A DNA stretch of 58,712 nucleotides from a virus: IMG/VR virus record IMGVR_UViG_3300049489_000482, positions 1 through 58,712 of that record. One strand, written 5' to 3'. Both the position numbers and the translations under genes were made by a program. Positions 35,243 to 43,125 of the stretch are shown one piece after another (position 1 is the first letter of the stretch; every line of letters begins with the position of its first letter). Under the pieces are notes generated by a model that did no database searches, was not told where the DNA came from, and saw only the letters and a program-made list of their open reading frames with translations.

Positions 35243-36214
35243 TTACGGCTCGCCCTGCCGTGGTGCAAGAGGGAACTCCCGCACCCGCAAATCCTGCGGC
35301 CACTCGGCGGGGTCGCCGCCCTTCTTGTCGCGCAAGACGACTCTGGCCCCGTCAATGCCTGCAACCGATGGCCAGCATTGTGAGTCAGGAAACGTGTCCG
35401 CGCTGTTAACATTGTGGTCGATCACATGTGCCCCCAACTGCTTTACAAACGCGGACACGCCAGCTTCTTTGCACTGGCGCACGCCATCCCGAATCCACTC
35501 CACGTTGCAGGGGCGGGCATTCGGGCCGCTCTCGCCGCCGAAGATGATTTGATGGATTCGATTCTCGCGCCGTCCGTCGCTCCATCCATCCCTCCCGAGC
35601 ACATACCTGAAATTTACCGGCCCCAGCATCGGCTCGCAGGAAATGAAACGCACCGCCGCCGGAATCTTGAGCAGTTCCGGGATGCGCCTGTCCGCCATCT
35701 CCTGATTCTCGCACGTCGTGCCAATCCAGACGTTGTGCGGTGGGCCGTGGAAACCATCGTCGCCGGTCTGCGCTGCATTGCTCCACTTCATCACCAGCAC
35801 CTTCGCGTCCGACAACGGCTCCATAACGTCCCACGCAGCGGCAATCCGTCGCTGCCAATTCTCCGGGCGCTTGGTCAGGAGTTGCCACGTCAAATTCGGC
35901 GTCTGGTGAATCACCGACAGCAAATCCGCCAACCACTCCACCGGCACCTCGTCATCCAGCCAGTCGGAGAGGCTGGCGCAAAACACGCGCTGCGGAGGAT
36001 GCTCAGGGTCGTGTTTCCGATTCCACTTCAACGGCTTCTTCCAGTTCGCTGCGCTGGTGCGGATTCGCGGCACGCCCTTCCGGTATTCTCCAATCCCGAA
36101 CCGATGGGCATGTGCAGCCGCGTAGCAGTTGGTGCAGCCGGGGGATACAGGCGTGCAAATCCGCCACGGATTGAACGTGTAATCGGTCCATTGGATTTTC
36201 GTGTTCTCGCTCAC
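35243..36214 (-). CDS. Phage Gp37/Gp68 family protein (DUF5131), 323 residues
   Basis: IQWTDYTFNPWRICTPVSPG, CTNCYAAAHAHRFG, VFCASLSDWLDDEVP, TWQLLTKRPENW, VWIGTTCENQEMADRRIPEL and CNVEWIRDGVRQCKEAGV, FVKQLG are signature parts of the family, whose Cys cluster recalls radical-SAM enzymes. Function unknown; frequent in phages. GTG start at 36214. Confidence 0.9.
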   Translation of the reverse strand: MSENTKIQWTDYTFNPWRICTPVSPGCTNCYAAAHAHRFGIGEYRKGVPRIRTSAANWKKPLKWNRKHDPEHPPQRVFCASLSDWLDDEVPVEWLADLLSVIHQTPNLTWQLLTKRPENWQRRIAAAWDVMEPLSDAKVLVMKWSNAAQTGDDGFHGPPHNVWIGTTCENQEMADRRIPELLKIPAAVRFISCEPMLGPVNFRYVLGRDGWSDGRRENRIHQIIFGGESGPNARPCNVEWIRDGVRQCKEAGVSAFVKQLGAHVIDHNVNSADTFPDSQCWPSVAGIDGARVVLRDKKGGDPAEWPQDLRVREFPLAPRQGEP

Positions 36215-36367
36215 TCAGTATCCTCCGTCGCGTTCAACGTCCCCCGCGATTTCGCCCTTCTCTTCCTCGCACCGGTCGCGATACGTGCGGCCTTCGGCGT
36301 CGGTGTCGTCCGGGCCGCTGATGTCTCGGTCGGTCACTCCTGCGGGTAAGTTCGGATCAGCATTCAT
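36215..36367 (-). CDS. Small acidic protein, 50 residues
   Basis: ATG at 36367 gives MNADPNLPAGVTDRDISGPD followed by TDAEGRTYRDRCEEEKGEIA. Stop TGA immediately precedes the GTG of the next gene. Unknown function. Confidence 0.55.
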   Translation of the reverse strand: MNADPNLPAGVTDRDISGPDDTDAEGRTYRDRCEEEKGEIAGDVERDGGY

Positions 36368-36383
36368 TCAGTTTTCATTCGTT

Positions 36384-36411
36384 GGCGTGCAGCCTGGCTC
36401 GGCTGCACGCC
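36384..36411. repeat. Intergenic hairpin
   Basis: Perfect 11-bp inverted repeat GGCGTGCAGCC / GGCTGCACGCC with 6-base loop between two genes. It lacks a U-tract on the minus strand, so an RNA processing site, operator or weak terminator are all possible. Confidence 0.6.
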
Positions 36412-36427
36412 CCTGTTGTAATGCCGG

Positions 36428-36922
36428 CTACGGATGCGCGCCAGCACTTTCCGGTGCCCGGTCGATGGCTGTCTCTCCGGTGACCACGGTGAGCGCCACG
36501 GCTCCGCCTCCGGTGCGGACCGGTATGGTTCCATCCACGGTGTTCAACTTCAGTTGCGCCGGGTCATCGGTGCTTGTTTCCGCGGCGTCCTTGTGCGCCG
36601 GCCTCGGGATGGCCAGCTTGACCTTGACCACCGCCGGCTTGTCGGTGCAGTCCAACACGACGGGCATGTTGAACTTCAGCTTGCCGTCGAAGTGATCCGC
36701 CTGGATTTGCCGCAGCGTCCTCCAGTTCTTCACCAGCAGTTGCTTGGCCTCAATCAGGACGCTGGCGACAATCATCGAGTCCTGTTCGCTCAACTCGCAG
36801 TTTTGGCGCACGCTCGCCGCGACGTTGTCACGGTTCGCGAGGTCGATGTCCACGACGTTGGTGACCGTCTTTGTCCGGACGGTCTTCGGTGTTTTGGCTT
36901 TCGCCGGTTTCTTCTTACTCAT
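36428..36922 (-). CDS. Hypothetical protein, 164 residues
   Basis: ATG at 36922 (MSKKKPAKAKTPKTVRTKTV), lysine-rich start, then LIEAKQLLVKNWRTLRQIQA and FDGKLKFNMPVVLDCTDKPA. The leader AAGGACAAAACA resembles other leaders here. It looks like a small DNA-associated protein; family not recognised. Confidence 0.55.
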   Translation of the reverse strand: MSKKKPAKAKTPKTVRTKTVTNVVDIDLANRDNVAASVRQNCELSEQDSMIVASVLIEAKQLLVKNWRTLRQIQADHFDGKLKFNMPVVLDCTDKPAVVKVKLAIPRPAHKDAAETSTDDPAQLKLNTVDGTIPVRTGGGAVALTVVTGETAIDRAPESAGAHP

Positions 36923-36969
36923 TGTTTTGTCCTTCGGTTTTCGTGCCAGCACCATGCTGGTTTGAAATC

Positions 36970-37428
36970 TTATTTGTTCGTCCAACAAATCAGCACGCCC
37001 TCAAACGGCAAGCCGTGTGTCGTCTCGAACCACTGTAGCATTTCGAGACGGTTAGCAAAGCCATCGGCGCGAGCGAATGCTTCCTCGTCGTGAAGTGCGA
37101 GGCCGCAGAGGGTGCATCCAAGCGCGCTGATTGTGATCGGCAGCGTTTTGGTGATGACCGCTTCCCGGAGCACTCGCTGTTTCGAGCGATATGGTTTGCC
37201 CGTCCATGAGCGCAGGCTGATACGGTCGCCCGGTTCCGGCATCCGTTTCGGCGTCGGGCGGACTGTTTGCAGCTTCTCGCCGCGCTCGACGAGTTCCGCA
37301 AACTGCGGCTTGAACATCCGCACAAAAGAGGATGAACCAGCCGCTTCAGCGATCGGATGGATTGCGTCTCTAGTGTTTTTCATAGCATTGGCCCAGCCGT
37401 CGCTGAGTTTGGGTCGTTCGATCTTCAT
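36970..37428 (-). CDS. ASCH-domain protein carried on a former cassette, 152 residues
   Basis: The ASCH-like core is MFKPQFAELVERGEKLQTVR, PTPKRMPEPGDRISLRSWTG and AFARADGFANRLEMLQWFET, a fold linked to RNA and modified-base binding. The first ~30 residues (ERPKLSDGWANAMKNTRDAI...) are encoded by an attC-like site at 37331-37422, and GTTCGTC at 36976-36982 nearly matches its R'' box, so the gene probably arrived as an integron cassette. The ATG at 37428 overlaps the DnaC-like gene's stop. Confidence 0.75.
   Translation of the reverse strand: MKIERPKLSDGWANAMKNTRDAIHPIAEAAGSSSFVRMFKPQFAELVERGEKLQTVRPTPKRMPEPGDRISLRSWTGKPYRSKQRVLREAVITKTLPITISALGCTLCGLALHDEEAFARADGFANRLEMLQWFETTHGLPFEGVLICWTNK
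37331..37422 (+). other. attC site outside the array (cassette scar)
   Basis: R'' GATGAAC (37331-37337), L'' CAGCGA(T)CGG with an extra base, L' CCGTCGCTGA and R' GTTCGAT (37416-37422); the 3' half differs from that of the array site at 43342-43434 at only a few positions. Orientation is the same as in the array. Confidence 0.7.
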
Positions 37429-38414
37429 TGGAGGTATGCCTTCCGCTTCTCCGCCCGGTGCGACGCGCCCGCCATCCGCAGTATCGCGTATCCACATTCC
37501 GCGAGCCTGTCCTGCATCCGCTCGCCGATGATGGCAAACAGTTCTTCCTTCGAGGCTAGGTTTCCGATCAGCACCGTCTTCATTTCCTGGTTGTAGCGGT
37601 GGCTCAGGATGTCGTGGATCACCGGGAACTCGTCCCGTCCACCCGTGCTCAGTCCCATCTCGTCCAGCACAAGGCACGGCGTCCGCTTGCAAACGGCGAC
37701 GATGTCCTCCGCACGCTCGTCCCGGTAGGTCCGGCGCAGCGCGTTCAGGAGTTCCTGCTGTGTCAGCATCCGACCGCGCTTGCTCGCCCGCAGGATGCTA
37801 ACTCCGAGATGCGACTTGCCGGTGCCCTTGTCTGGCCCGATCAGGCAGATGAACCCGGAACGGCACGCGATGAAGCGCCGGACGGTGGTGAGCGTGTTCT
37901 GCTCGCCGGCATCGCGCGGCACGAAGTTGTCAATCGTTGCGTGCGTCATGTTCCTCGGGACGCCGCTGTCGATCAACTTCTGCGCCGCCGCGTTCGCAGC
38001 GGCGTTGGCGTGGCACTTCCCGCACGGCAGGTAGAACGCGCATGGCTCGTTGCCCTGCGCGATCCACCGGGACATCTCCGGGATGTCGAACGCCAGCGCG
38101 GTGTCGGGATGCTTGTCGCACCGCTTCACCTCGCGTGTGGCAGCCCACGCCGCCGCCCGCTTTTGATTCGCGATGTTCGCCCTCATCGCCCGCTCAAGTC
38201 CGGCGCAAGCGGCGGTGAGCACGGTGTCGATGGAGTCCGTTGCCGGCCCGAGCCGTAGCCTCCACCCGTCCTGCTTCGGCGCGCATTCCTGACATATCCA
38301 CTCGTGCCCATCGACGTTGATCGTCTCTCCGATCTGCGCCTGCTCAGGTCCGGTCGCGAACGCCACGACGGACGTTCCAGAGGTGATCGTCTTGGTTGAG
38401 GTGAATTGCTTCAT
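37425..38414 (-). CDS. DnaC-like helicase loader (AAA+), 329 residues
   Basis: The C-terminal half is an AAA+ domain: GFICLIGPDKGTGKSHLGVS (Walker A), CLVLDEMGLSTGGRDEFPVI (Walker B) and ILSHRYNQEMKTVLIGNLAS. Residues 130-160 contain a zinc-like ACAFYLPCGKCHANAAA. It should load the host or phage replicative helicase together with the adjacent initiator. ATG at 38414 overlaps the initiator stop. Confidence 0.9.
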   Translation of the reverse strand: MKQFTSTKTITSGTSVVAFATGPEQAQIGETINVDGHEWICQECAPKQDGWRLRLGPATDSIDTVLTAACAGLERAMRANIANQKRAAAWAATREVKRCDKHPDTALAFDIPEMSRWIAQGNEPCAFYLPCGKCHANAAANAAAQKLIDSGVPRNMTHATIDNFVPRDAGEQNTLTTVRRFIACRSGFICLIGPDKGTGKSHLGVSILRASKRGRMLTQQELLNALRRTYRDERAEDIVAVCKRTPCLVLDEMGLSTGGRDEFPVIHDILSHRYNQEMKTVLIGNLASKEELFAIIGERMQDRLAECGYAILRMAGASHRAEKRKAYLQ

Positions 38415-39166
38415 GTTGATGTCGGGTCCGTCCACGGTGTTCCGTCAAAGTTCTCGACGCCGGCCACGAACGGAACGGGCGCTTTCGGCTGTGCCTTCGG
38501 CGGTGTGTGCCCGCCCTTCGGTTCAAAGATGCCCTGGTATCCGGACGCCGTGGAGTGACGCAGTGCGGCCAGTGCTCTGGCGGTGCCAATTCCGCAGAGA
38601 AAACCGAGTTGCTTGCCGGCTGCCGTCGGCGTGATCGGCTGGCGCTTTTCCCGTCGGTGCTGCTGCCAGTCCTTCCACGCATCCTGCATCTCGGGAGTGT
38701 CCAGTTCAACGGGGAGCGGATAGTCCGGCGCCAACGGCGCCTTCTTCTTTCCGATCAGTTCTTCTGTTCCATTGTTCTTCTTTGTCGCGGGTTCCCCGTC
38801 GTCCGGGTTTCCCACGGACGGGTTTCCCACAGCACGGGAACCCGTATTGTGGCTCTCCGGCTCCTGCGGTGTGTCGTAGAATTCCCAAACGCACCGGGCG
38901 AACCTGTTCTCCGCGTCACGCTCCTTGTGCAGCGTCACGTACCGCTTCGCCATCAGTTCCTTGAGGGCGGAGTTCATGGCATCCCGGCCCTCTGTGCCCT
39001 GCTCTTCGAGCCACGTCTTGGTCACCTCCCACGATCCGGTGTTGCTCAGAACCATCGCGAGCAAGCCCCGCGCCTTGAAGCTCAGTGTCTTGTCGCGAAG
39101 CATGGCATTCGGAAGCACGGTGAAGTCCTTCGTGCAGTTGGATTTAAAGATGCGTTGAGGTTTCAT
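38411..39166 (-). CDS. Replication initiator/replisome organiser (winged helix), 251 residues
   Basis: Residues 1-90: IFKSNCTKDFTVLPNAMLRD, KTLSFKARGLLAMVLSNTGS, WEVTKTWLEEQGTEGRDAMN, SALKELMAKRYVTLHKE. This is the phage O-like initiator pattern. A tandem repeat VGNP-SVGNP lies near residue 113. Next to the DnaC-like gene, as in lambda O/P-type modules. 137 bases upstream (39167-39303) contain no gene. Confidence 0.85.
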   Translation of the reverse strand: MKPQRIFKSNCTKDFTVLPNAMLRDKTLSFKARGLLAMVLSNTGSWEVTKTWLEEQGTEGRDAMNSALKELMAKRYVTLHKERDAENRFARCVWEFYDTPQEPESHNTGSRAVGNPSVGNPDDGEPATKKNNGTEELIGKKKAPLAPDYPLPVELDTPEMQDAWKDWQQHRREKRQPITPTAAGKQLGFLCGIGTARALAALRHSTASGYQGIFEPKGGHTPPKAQPKAPVPFVAGVENFDGTPWTDPTST

Positions 39167-39303
39167 GCGGGGAGGAAAAAACGACCGGACGGCGAGTTGA
39201 AAAACAGCGGTGAAGTTCCGCCCGCGCGTTTCCGCGCCACGCCGATCCGGTCGTCAGAGTTTGTTTCCTTCATACGTTCGGGTTTTTCAAGCCCGCAGTG
39301 GTG

Positions 39304-40416
39304 TCACCTTGCTCCGAGCAGTTCCTGTGAGTCAACGATTTCGTAATCGAGCGCCCGGTATACCTCCACGCGGCGCCTGCTGTGCTTCGCCATCAGCGGG
39401 TGCTGGTGATCGGTGAAGTCGTAGATTGTCCCGTGCTCTTTGCCGGCAAACGCGCGCAGCACGCGGCCCGTCCTCTGCTCCGTCTTGGTGCTGCTTCGCC
39501 CACCGCTGACGAGCACCAGCACGTTCGCCCTGGGAAGGTCCAGCCCCTCGTCGGCGAGTGACGTTGCCACGATGCACCACACGGTGCCCGCCTGGAACGC
39601 CTGGAGCGCCTCACGCCGCGCCTTCGCGCCCATCTTGCTGTGGCACAGCCTAGCGCCCGGCAGGCGCGCACACAGGGCATCCCCGTGCTCGATCTGGTTC
39701 ACGAGAACCAGCACGGCGTCGCCCCGATGCGCGAGCGCAGCGGCCACGGCCGCCTCGTTCCTGGCGCGGTTCTGGACGATGCCCATTTCGATGCACGCCT
39801 GCCACGCCACCTGTCCCCACAGTTGGCCGGGGTCGCCCCTCCAGAACCGTTGCCGCCAGCGCATGTCGGTGGCGATCTTGGCGTCAATCGGCTGTTGCAG
39901 GTCCGGGTCTGTCGCGTCGAGCATGACGACGCGGGCGTGCGCGAGACGCCTGGCCACCGCCTGCCGGTCGATGGTGAATCTGTCGGTGCCAAAGATGACA
40001 GCCATCGCCTCGTTCCGCTCCGGGTCTTCGCTGTACGGCGTCGCGGTGAATCCCCAGCGTGCGCCCGTGCAGGACTCGATCTGCGTGCGCCACGCGGGCG
40101 CTGGCGCGTGATGGCACTCATCCACGATCAGCAGCGCGCAGTCGCTCCAGTCGGTTGCGGCCGCCGCGCAGGCAACGCGCCGCTCGATGCGGCACGGGAA
40201 GTTGTCGAGTGCCTTATGCGCCTGCTGGCACTGCTCCTGTGTGTTCGCCATCCAACCGACGCGCACGGGATGCTCGCGACCTCGGGCGGTGACCACGGAC
40301 TGGATTGCCGCCGCTGCGATGACCGTCTTGCCGCTTCCGGCCGGCGCGATGCAGATGGCCCGACGCCGGGTGCGTATCCACTCGACTGCGCTCTTCTGGT
40401 AGAGTTCGAGGGTCAT
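39304..40416 (-). CDS. SF2 DNA helicase (UvsW/RadD-like), 370 residues
   Basis: Walker A CIAPAGSGKTVIAAAAI (residues 24-31), DECHH box IVDECHHAPAPAWRT, SAT-like GFTATPYSEDPER, and motif VI QRTGRVLRAFAGKEH. It probably unwinds recombination or replication intermediates. Its ATG overlaps the TGA of the integron integrase gene (40413-40416), tying the integron into the phage replication operon. Confidence 0.9.
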   Translation of the reverse strand: MTLELYQKSAVEWIRTRRRAICIAPAGSGKTVIAAAAIQSVVTARGREHPVRVGWMANTQEQCQQAHKALDNFPCRIERRVACAAAATDWSDCALLIVDECHHAPAPAWRTQIESCTGARWGFTATPYSEDPERNEAMAVIFGTDRFTIDRQAVARRLAHARVVMLDATDPDLQQPIDAKIATDMRWRQRFWRGDPGQLWGQVAWQACIEMGIVQNRARNEAAVAAALAHRGDAVLVLVNQIEHGDALCARLPGARLCHSKMGAKARREALQAFQAGTVWCIVATSLADEGLDLPRANVLVLVSGGRSSTKTEQRTGRVLRAFAGKEHGTIYDFTDHQHPLMAKHSRRRVEVYRALDYEIVDSQELLGAR

Positions 40417-41363
40417 GCGTCGAGCGGGGATTTAACACTCAACGCATCGGCATGGCAGTAGCGCTCAGTGGTTGTGATCTGAGCGTGGCCCATCGCTTTG
40501 GCAAGTGCCTTGATGTTTGTCCCGCGATTCAGGCAGTGCGTGGCGTAACTGTGCCGCAGTTCGTGCGGAACAGCCATGATGCCAGTCTCTCGGCGAGCGC
40601 GTTTTACGGCGCGCTGAATCGTCGCAGTCAGGAGATGCCATCGAACCATCCGCCTCGGATCATGTGGGTCTGGTGACGGGTATTTCAGTGGAGTGAACCA
40701 TGCCCACTGCCATAAGCATTCAAACTCGGGATACTTGCGTGCCAGTTGATGCGGCAACTGGATTGGGATTTGGTCGCGCACGTCCCGCAACCACGTTTGC
40801 CGCGCCGCTTCCATCTGCTGCTCAATCCGACCAACCAGAGCGCACGGCATTTTGACGACACGGTCATGTCCACACTTCGGCTCGCGAATGGTGATCTGCT
40901 GCTGTCCGATGTCGATGTCCTTAATCCGAAGCGCAACTGCTTCACCCACGCGAAGCCCGCAGCCGTAAAGTAGATGCGTCACTAGGTTTGCAGGGTATCC
41001 TCCAGTGTCGCTCACCGCTGCCAGAAGCGTCCTTACTTCTTCCACCGGAAGCGCACGGCGCATGTGCTCTGGGCGTTGCGCCCGTAACGCGTCAATGTCC
41101 TTAAGTTTCACGCCGAGGCAGTCTCTGTAAAAGAACAAGATAGCATTGAACGCCTGGTTTTGTGTCGCTGCGGAAACGTCGCGAGCAGCAAGTTCTGTCA
41201 GGAACCGCTCCATCTTCTGCTCGCTGGTGAGCACGGACGGCATCTGGAATATGGCAGTGATGTAGCGCTTGATCCATTGTTTGTAATTGTCCTCTGTCGC
41301 CAGTGATTTGTGCTGTCTCCGCATCACATCCACCGCTCTCTGGATTGCCTGCTCCTTATTCAT
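40413..41363 (-). CDS. intI: Integron integrase IntI, 316 residues
   Basis: Tyrosine recombinase with R138 (GCGLRVGEAVALRIKDID), H267 and R270 (VPHELRHSYAT), H293 (AMGHAQI) and Y302. The IntI-specific patch is present at ~207-243 (ARKYPEFECLWQWAWF, PSPDPHDPRRMVRWHL), and the protein ends SVKSPLDA like IntI1's GVRSPLDA. The N-terminal SAM-like domain (ATQNQAFNAILFFYRDCLG) also matches. IntI cuts attC and attI to insert, excise and shuffle cassettes. ATG at 41363; an attI-like site starts immediately upstream. Stop overlaps the helicase start, so it is transcribed with phage genes. Confidence 0.95.
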   Translation of the reverse strand: MNKEQAIQRAVDVMRRQHKSLATEDNYKQWIKRYITAIFQMPSVLTSEQKMERFLTELAARDVSAATQNQAFNAILFFYRDCLGVKLKDIDALRAQRPEHMRRALPVEEVRTLLAAVSDTGGYPANLVTHLLYGCGLRVGEAVALRIKDIDIGQQQITIREPKCGHDRVVKMPCALVGRIEQQMEAARQTWLRDVRDQIPIQLPHQLARKYPEFECLWQWAWFTPLKYPSPDPHDPRRMVRWHLLTATIQRAVKRARRETGIMAVPHELRHSYATHCLNRGTNIKALAKAMGHAQITTTERYCHADALSVKSPLDA

Positions 41364-41399
41364 AAGCGAACACTTCCTTTGGCTTAAACACCGTTCCAC
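41364..41399 (+). other. attI-like recombination site
   Basis: Next to the 5' end of intI; the core is GTTCCAC (41393-41399) preceded by GCTTAAACACC, which resembles the CTAAAACAAA-GTTAGGC end of attI1. The box pairs with GTGGAAC, the R'' box of the first attC (41856-41862), as expected for the first cassette. The left part may extend into the intI coding region. Confidence 0.75.
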
Positions 41400-41403
41400 A
41401 TCT

Positions 41404-41850
41404 TCAATAGTCGCCCTCGTCGTTGTAGTCGTCCCAGTCCAGTTTGGCGTCTTTCCACTGCGCCGCCCCGCCGAGGTCATCGAGCAGCTTGCGCGCTTTT
41501 CGGGCGCGGTCTATCGCGGCTTGGCTCTTGATTGCTTCTTCCTCCAGTGACTTCTGGTAGCGGTCTATGACTTCCGCTGCCGAGCCTTTGCAGTGGCCGT
41601 ATCGCCGTTCCCAATCCACCACGGGCATCGTTTTCATTTCCTCGACTTCGTTGGCGAGGCGTTGGAGTTCGCCAGCGCTTTTGATGCAGGCGTTTTTTAG
41701 CGGCGCGAGTCCGGCGAGGATTTTCTCCATGCCGAGGATTGCGGTTGCGGCGCTTTCGCCGTCCTTCACTTCGACCGTCAGGTCGTAGCGGACGTGCTCG
41801 TAGTTGCCGAGGTTGTAGAGTCTGCCGATTGTGATTTTGGTTACGTTCAT
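41404..41850 (-). CDS. Cassette 1 gene: hypothetical protein, 148 residues
   Basis: ATG at 41850 lies 5 bases from the R'' box, and the stop at 41404 lies 4 bases past the attI core, so the gene fills the cassette. IGRLYNLGNYEHVRYDLTVE, VKDGESAATAILGMEKILAG and a helical half (GSAAEVIDRYQKSLEEEAIK) are seen. The first part (gnYEhvryelt) resembles small OB-like phage and plasmid proteins, but no function is known. Orientation is opposite to that usual for the attC. Confidence 0.7.
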   Translation of the reverse strand: MNVTKITIGRLYNLGNYEHVRYDLTVEVKDGESAATAILGMEKILAGLAPLKNACIKSAGELQRLANEVEEMKTMPVVDWERRYGHCKGSAAEVIDRYQKSLEEEAIKSQAAIDRARKARKLLDDLGGAAQWKDAKLDWDDYNDEGDY

Positions 41851-41855
41851 TCGAT

Positions 41856-41944
41856 GTGGAACAATTCAGTGCAGGCAACGGCGGGTTGCGCTGCGGGTTT
41901 ATTTCGAGTCGTCAGGTCCGCCGTGCCTGACTTCACCGTTGGAG
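41856..41944 (+). other. attC1
   Basis: R'' GTGGAAC, spacer AATTCAGT, L'' GCAGGC(A)ACGGCGG with an extra A relative to L' CCGCCGTGCCTGA, R' GTTGGAG. 89 bases. Confidence 0.8.
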
Positions 41945-42174
41945 GACTCCATGCCGGCGTTCGCGGTGTGCTGTTTCAGAGCCACCGGCACGGAGTCCAG
42001 ATTCAGTTTCTTTTGTGAGGCCGCACCGACCGCCCAGTCGCGGACTTGCAGCCAGATTTCTTGCTTCGATTTTTCCGTTTCGATTTTGGCTTCGATCCAT
42101 GCCCAGTCGCGCAGCTCGGCGAGCATCCACGCGAGTTCTTCCAGTCTCTTTGGGTTCGCCCGTCCTCCAACCAT
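41899..42174 (-). CDS. Cassette 2 gene: hypothetical protein, about 91 residues
   Basis: MVGGRANPKRLEELAWMLAE, then LRDWAWIEAKIETEKSKQEI and LQVRDWAVGAASQKK. A second ATG at 42246, inside attC2, would add 24 residues. The R' box here (GTTGGAG) gives no stop in this frame, so the gene reads 46 bases into attC1 before TAA at 41899. Helical, unknown function. Confidence 0.6.
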   Translation of the reverse strand: MVGGRANPKRLEELAWMLAELRDWAWIEAKIETEKSKQEIWLQVRDWAVGAASQKKLNLDSVPVALKQHTANAGMESSNGEVRHGGPDDSK

Positions 42175-42262
42175 TCCCTGATGCGAATCGCCACCGCGCC
42201 GCGCGCGTGGCAATTCGGGAGTCGGTTGAGCGGTGGCGATTCGCATAGGTCAGTCGTTGTCC
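42165..42262 (+). other. attC2
   Basis: R'' CTCCAAC, R' GTTGTCC (42256-42262). Between them a 15-bp perfect stem (42181-42195 with 42232-42246). 98 bases. Confidence 0.75.
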
Positions 42263-42543
42263 GTCTTTGCCGCCCACCGATCCACCGCGCGATGGTTGCT
42301 CCAGCATGGATGCAGTTCGACCGCGCGACGCATCGCGTCGGGGCTGTTTGCCCATCCCATCTGCATCGGCTTTCCCTCTTCGTCGTCGCACCATATTTCG
42401 TAGCGTTGTCCACGGTCGCCAACCGCCGGCAAAGACGGACAACCAGCCGGTGCAGCGAATGAGCCGCGAGGCTTTTTCCTGCATTTAGACCCGTCATTCC
42501 AACACTCCGCGAACTCCGGGGCGCAATCGTCACAGTGGCTCAT
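42250..42543 (-). CDS. Cassette 3 gene: hypothetical Cys-containing protein, 97 residues
   Basis: The in-cassette part is GQRYEIWCDDEEGKPMQMGW and ANSPDAMRRAVELHPCWSNH, clearly coding. The N-terminal part with MSHCDDCAPEFAECWNDGSK is encoded inside attC3, so translation starts in the recombination site. Unknown function. Confidence 0.6.
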   Translation of the reverse strand: MSHCDDCAPEFAECWNDGSKCRKKPRGSFAAPAGCPSLPAVGDRGQRYEIWCDDEEGKPMQMGWANSPDAMRRAVELHPCWSNHRAVDRWAAKTDND

Positions 42544-42564
42544 CGCTGACCTCCATCGTTAGGC
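42437..42564 (+). other. attC3
   Basis: R'' GGACAAC (42437-42443), L'' CAGCGA(A)TGAGCC, L' GGCTCATCGCTGAC, R' GTTAGGC (42558-42564). A 16-base inverted repeat (GGCAAAGACGGACAAC) also joins the two ends of cassette 3. 128 bases. Confidence 0.85.
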
Positions 42565-42822
42565 CGCATCGTATTCGGCCAAGATTGTTTCTGTGATCCT
42601 GACTGGCACATACTCGACTCCTGGGTCGGGCTTTGGCTTCCGAGAGATGGCCTCCATGACCTCGGCCCGGTCAAAGTATTGCCCCACGTCGCAGACCCAC
42701 TTTCTGTCCGCGAATTTCCGCAGCATCCAGTATTGGTCGGTTTTGGTTTCCGGCGGCCTAACCACGGCGCTGCTGCCAACAGCCGCCCCGCTTGGCACGC
42801 TCGGAGTCACAGGTTCTTTCAT
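42559..42822 (-). CDS. Cassette 4 gene: hypothetical protein, 87 residues
   Basis: DQYWMLRKFADRKWVCDVGQ, YFDRAEVMEAISRKPKPDPG and EYVPVRITETILAEYDAA. The stop codon TAA is formed by the R' box (GCC TAA C on the minus strand). Starts inside attC4 at ATG 42822. Unknown function. Confidence 0.65.
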   Translation of the reverse strand: MKEPVTPSVPSGAAVGSSAVVRPPETKTDQYWMLRKFADRKWVCDVGQYFDRAEVMEAISRKPKPDPGVEYVPVRITETILAEYDAA

Positions 42823-42882
42823 GGTTTCCTTTCCGCTCTACCCATGCCGTCGGGCGGCTGTGGCAGAGCTTGGTCGTTAGGA
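42756..42882 (+). other. attC4
   Basis: R'' GCCTAAC (42756-42762), L'' CTGCC(A)ACAGCCGCCC, L' GGGCGGCTGTGGCAG, R' GTTAGGA (42876-42882). 127 bases. Confidence 0.85.
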
Positions 42883-43092
42883 GACATTTTCTTCGGCCAC
42901 GTAAATGTTGTGTGCATTGTCTTTCCGGGTCACACACACTTGGTCATGCCATCCTTTGTGCGGATAGTTGGCGCACACTATCCCTTCGCCTCTGTATTCG
43001 GCGGTGTCCACCATTACTCGGTCGCCGATCTTGCGTCCCGGCCTGATTGCTTTTGCGAGCGCGTATAGCGCGTTTGATATTAGTGTTCTCAT
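42877..43092 (-). CDS. Cassette 5 gene: hypothetical protein, 71 residues
   Basis: MRTLISNALYALAKAIRPGR, KIGDRVMVDTAEYRGEGIVC, ANYPHKGWHDQVCVTRKDNA. Beta-rich, SH3/PDZ-like length. Stop TAA comes from the R' box GTTAGGA. The start has the phage leader ACAACAAACGA, unlike the other cassettes. Confidence 0.65.
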   Translation of the reverse strand: MRTLISNALYALAKAIRPGRKIGDRVMVDTAEYRGEGIVCANYPHKGWHDQVCVTRKDNAHNIYVAEENVS

Positions 43093-43125
43093 TCGTTTGT
43101 TGTCGCTGAGCTTGGGTCGTTAGGC
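43092..43125 (+). other. attC5, only the 3' half left
   Basis: L'/R' half TGTCGCTGAGCTTGGGTC-GTTAGGC (R' 43119-43125). No matching R''/L'' half is visible in cassette 5, so the site is probably truncated. Confidence 0.6.

Noticed and set aside
36384-36411. Hairpin as rho-independent terminator
   Set aside because: Strong stem but no U-tract on the transcribed strand.
40413-41363. Interpretation of the recombinase as XerC/D or a prophage integrase
   Set aside because: It has the IntI-only patch around residues 207-243 and the SPLD C-terminus, and an attI/attC array beside it; no phage attP-like core was seen.
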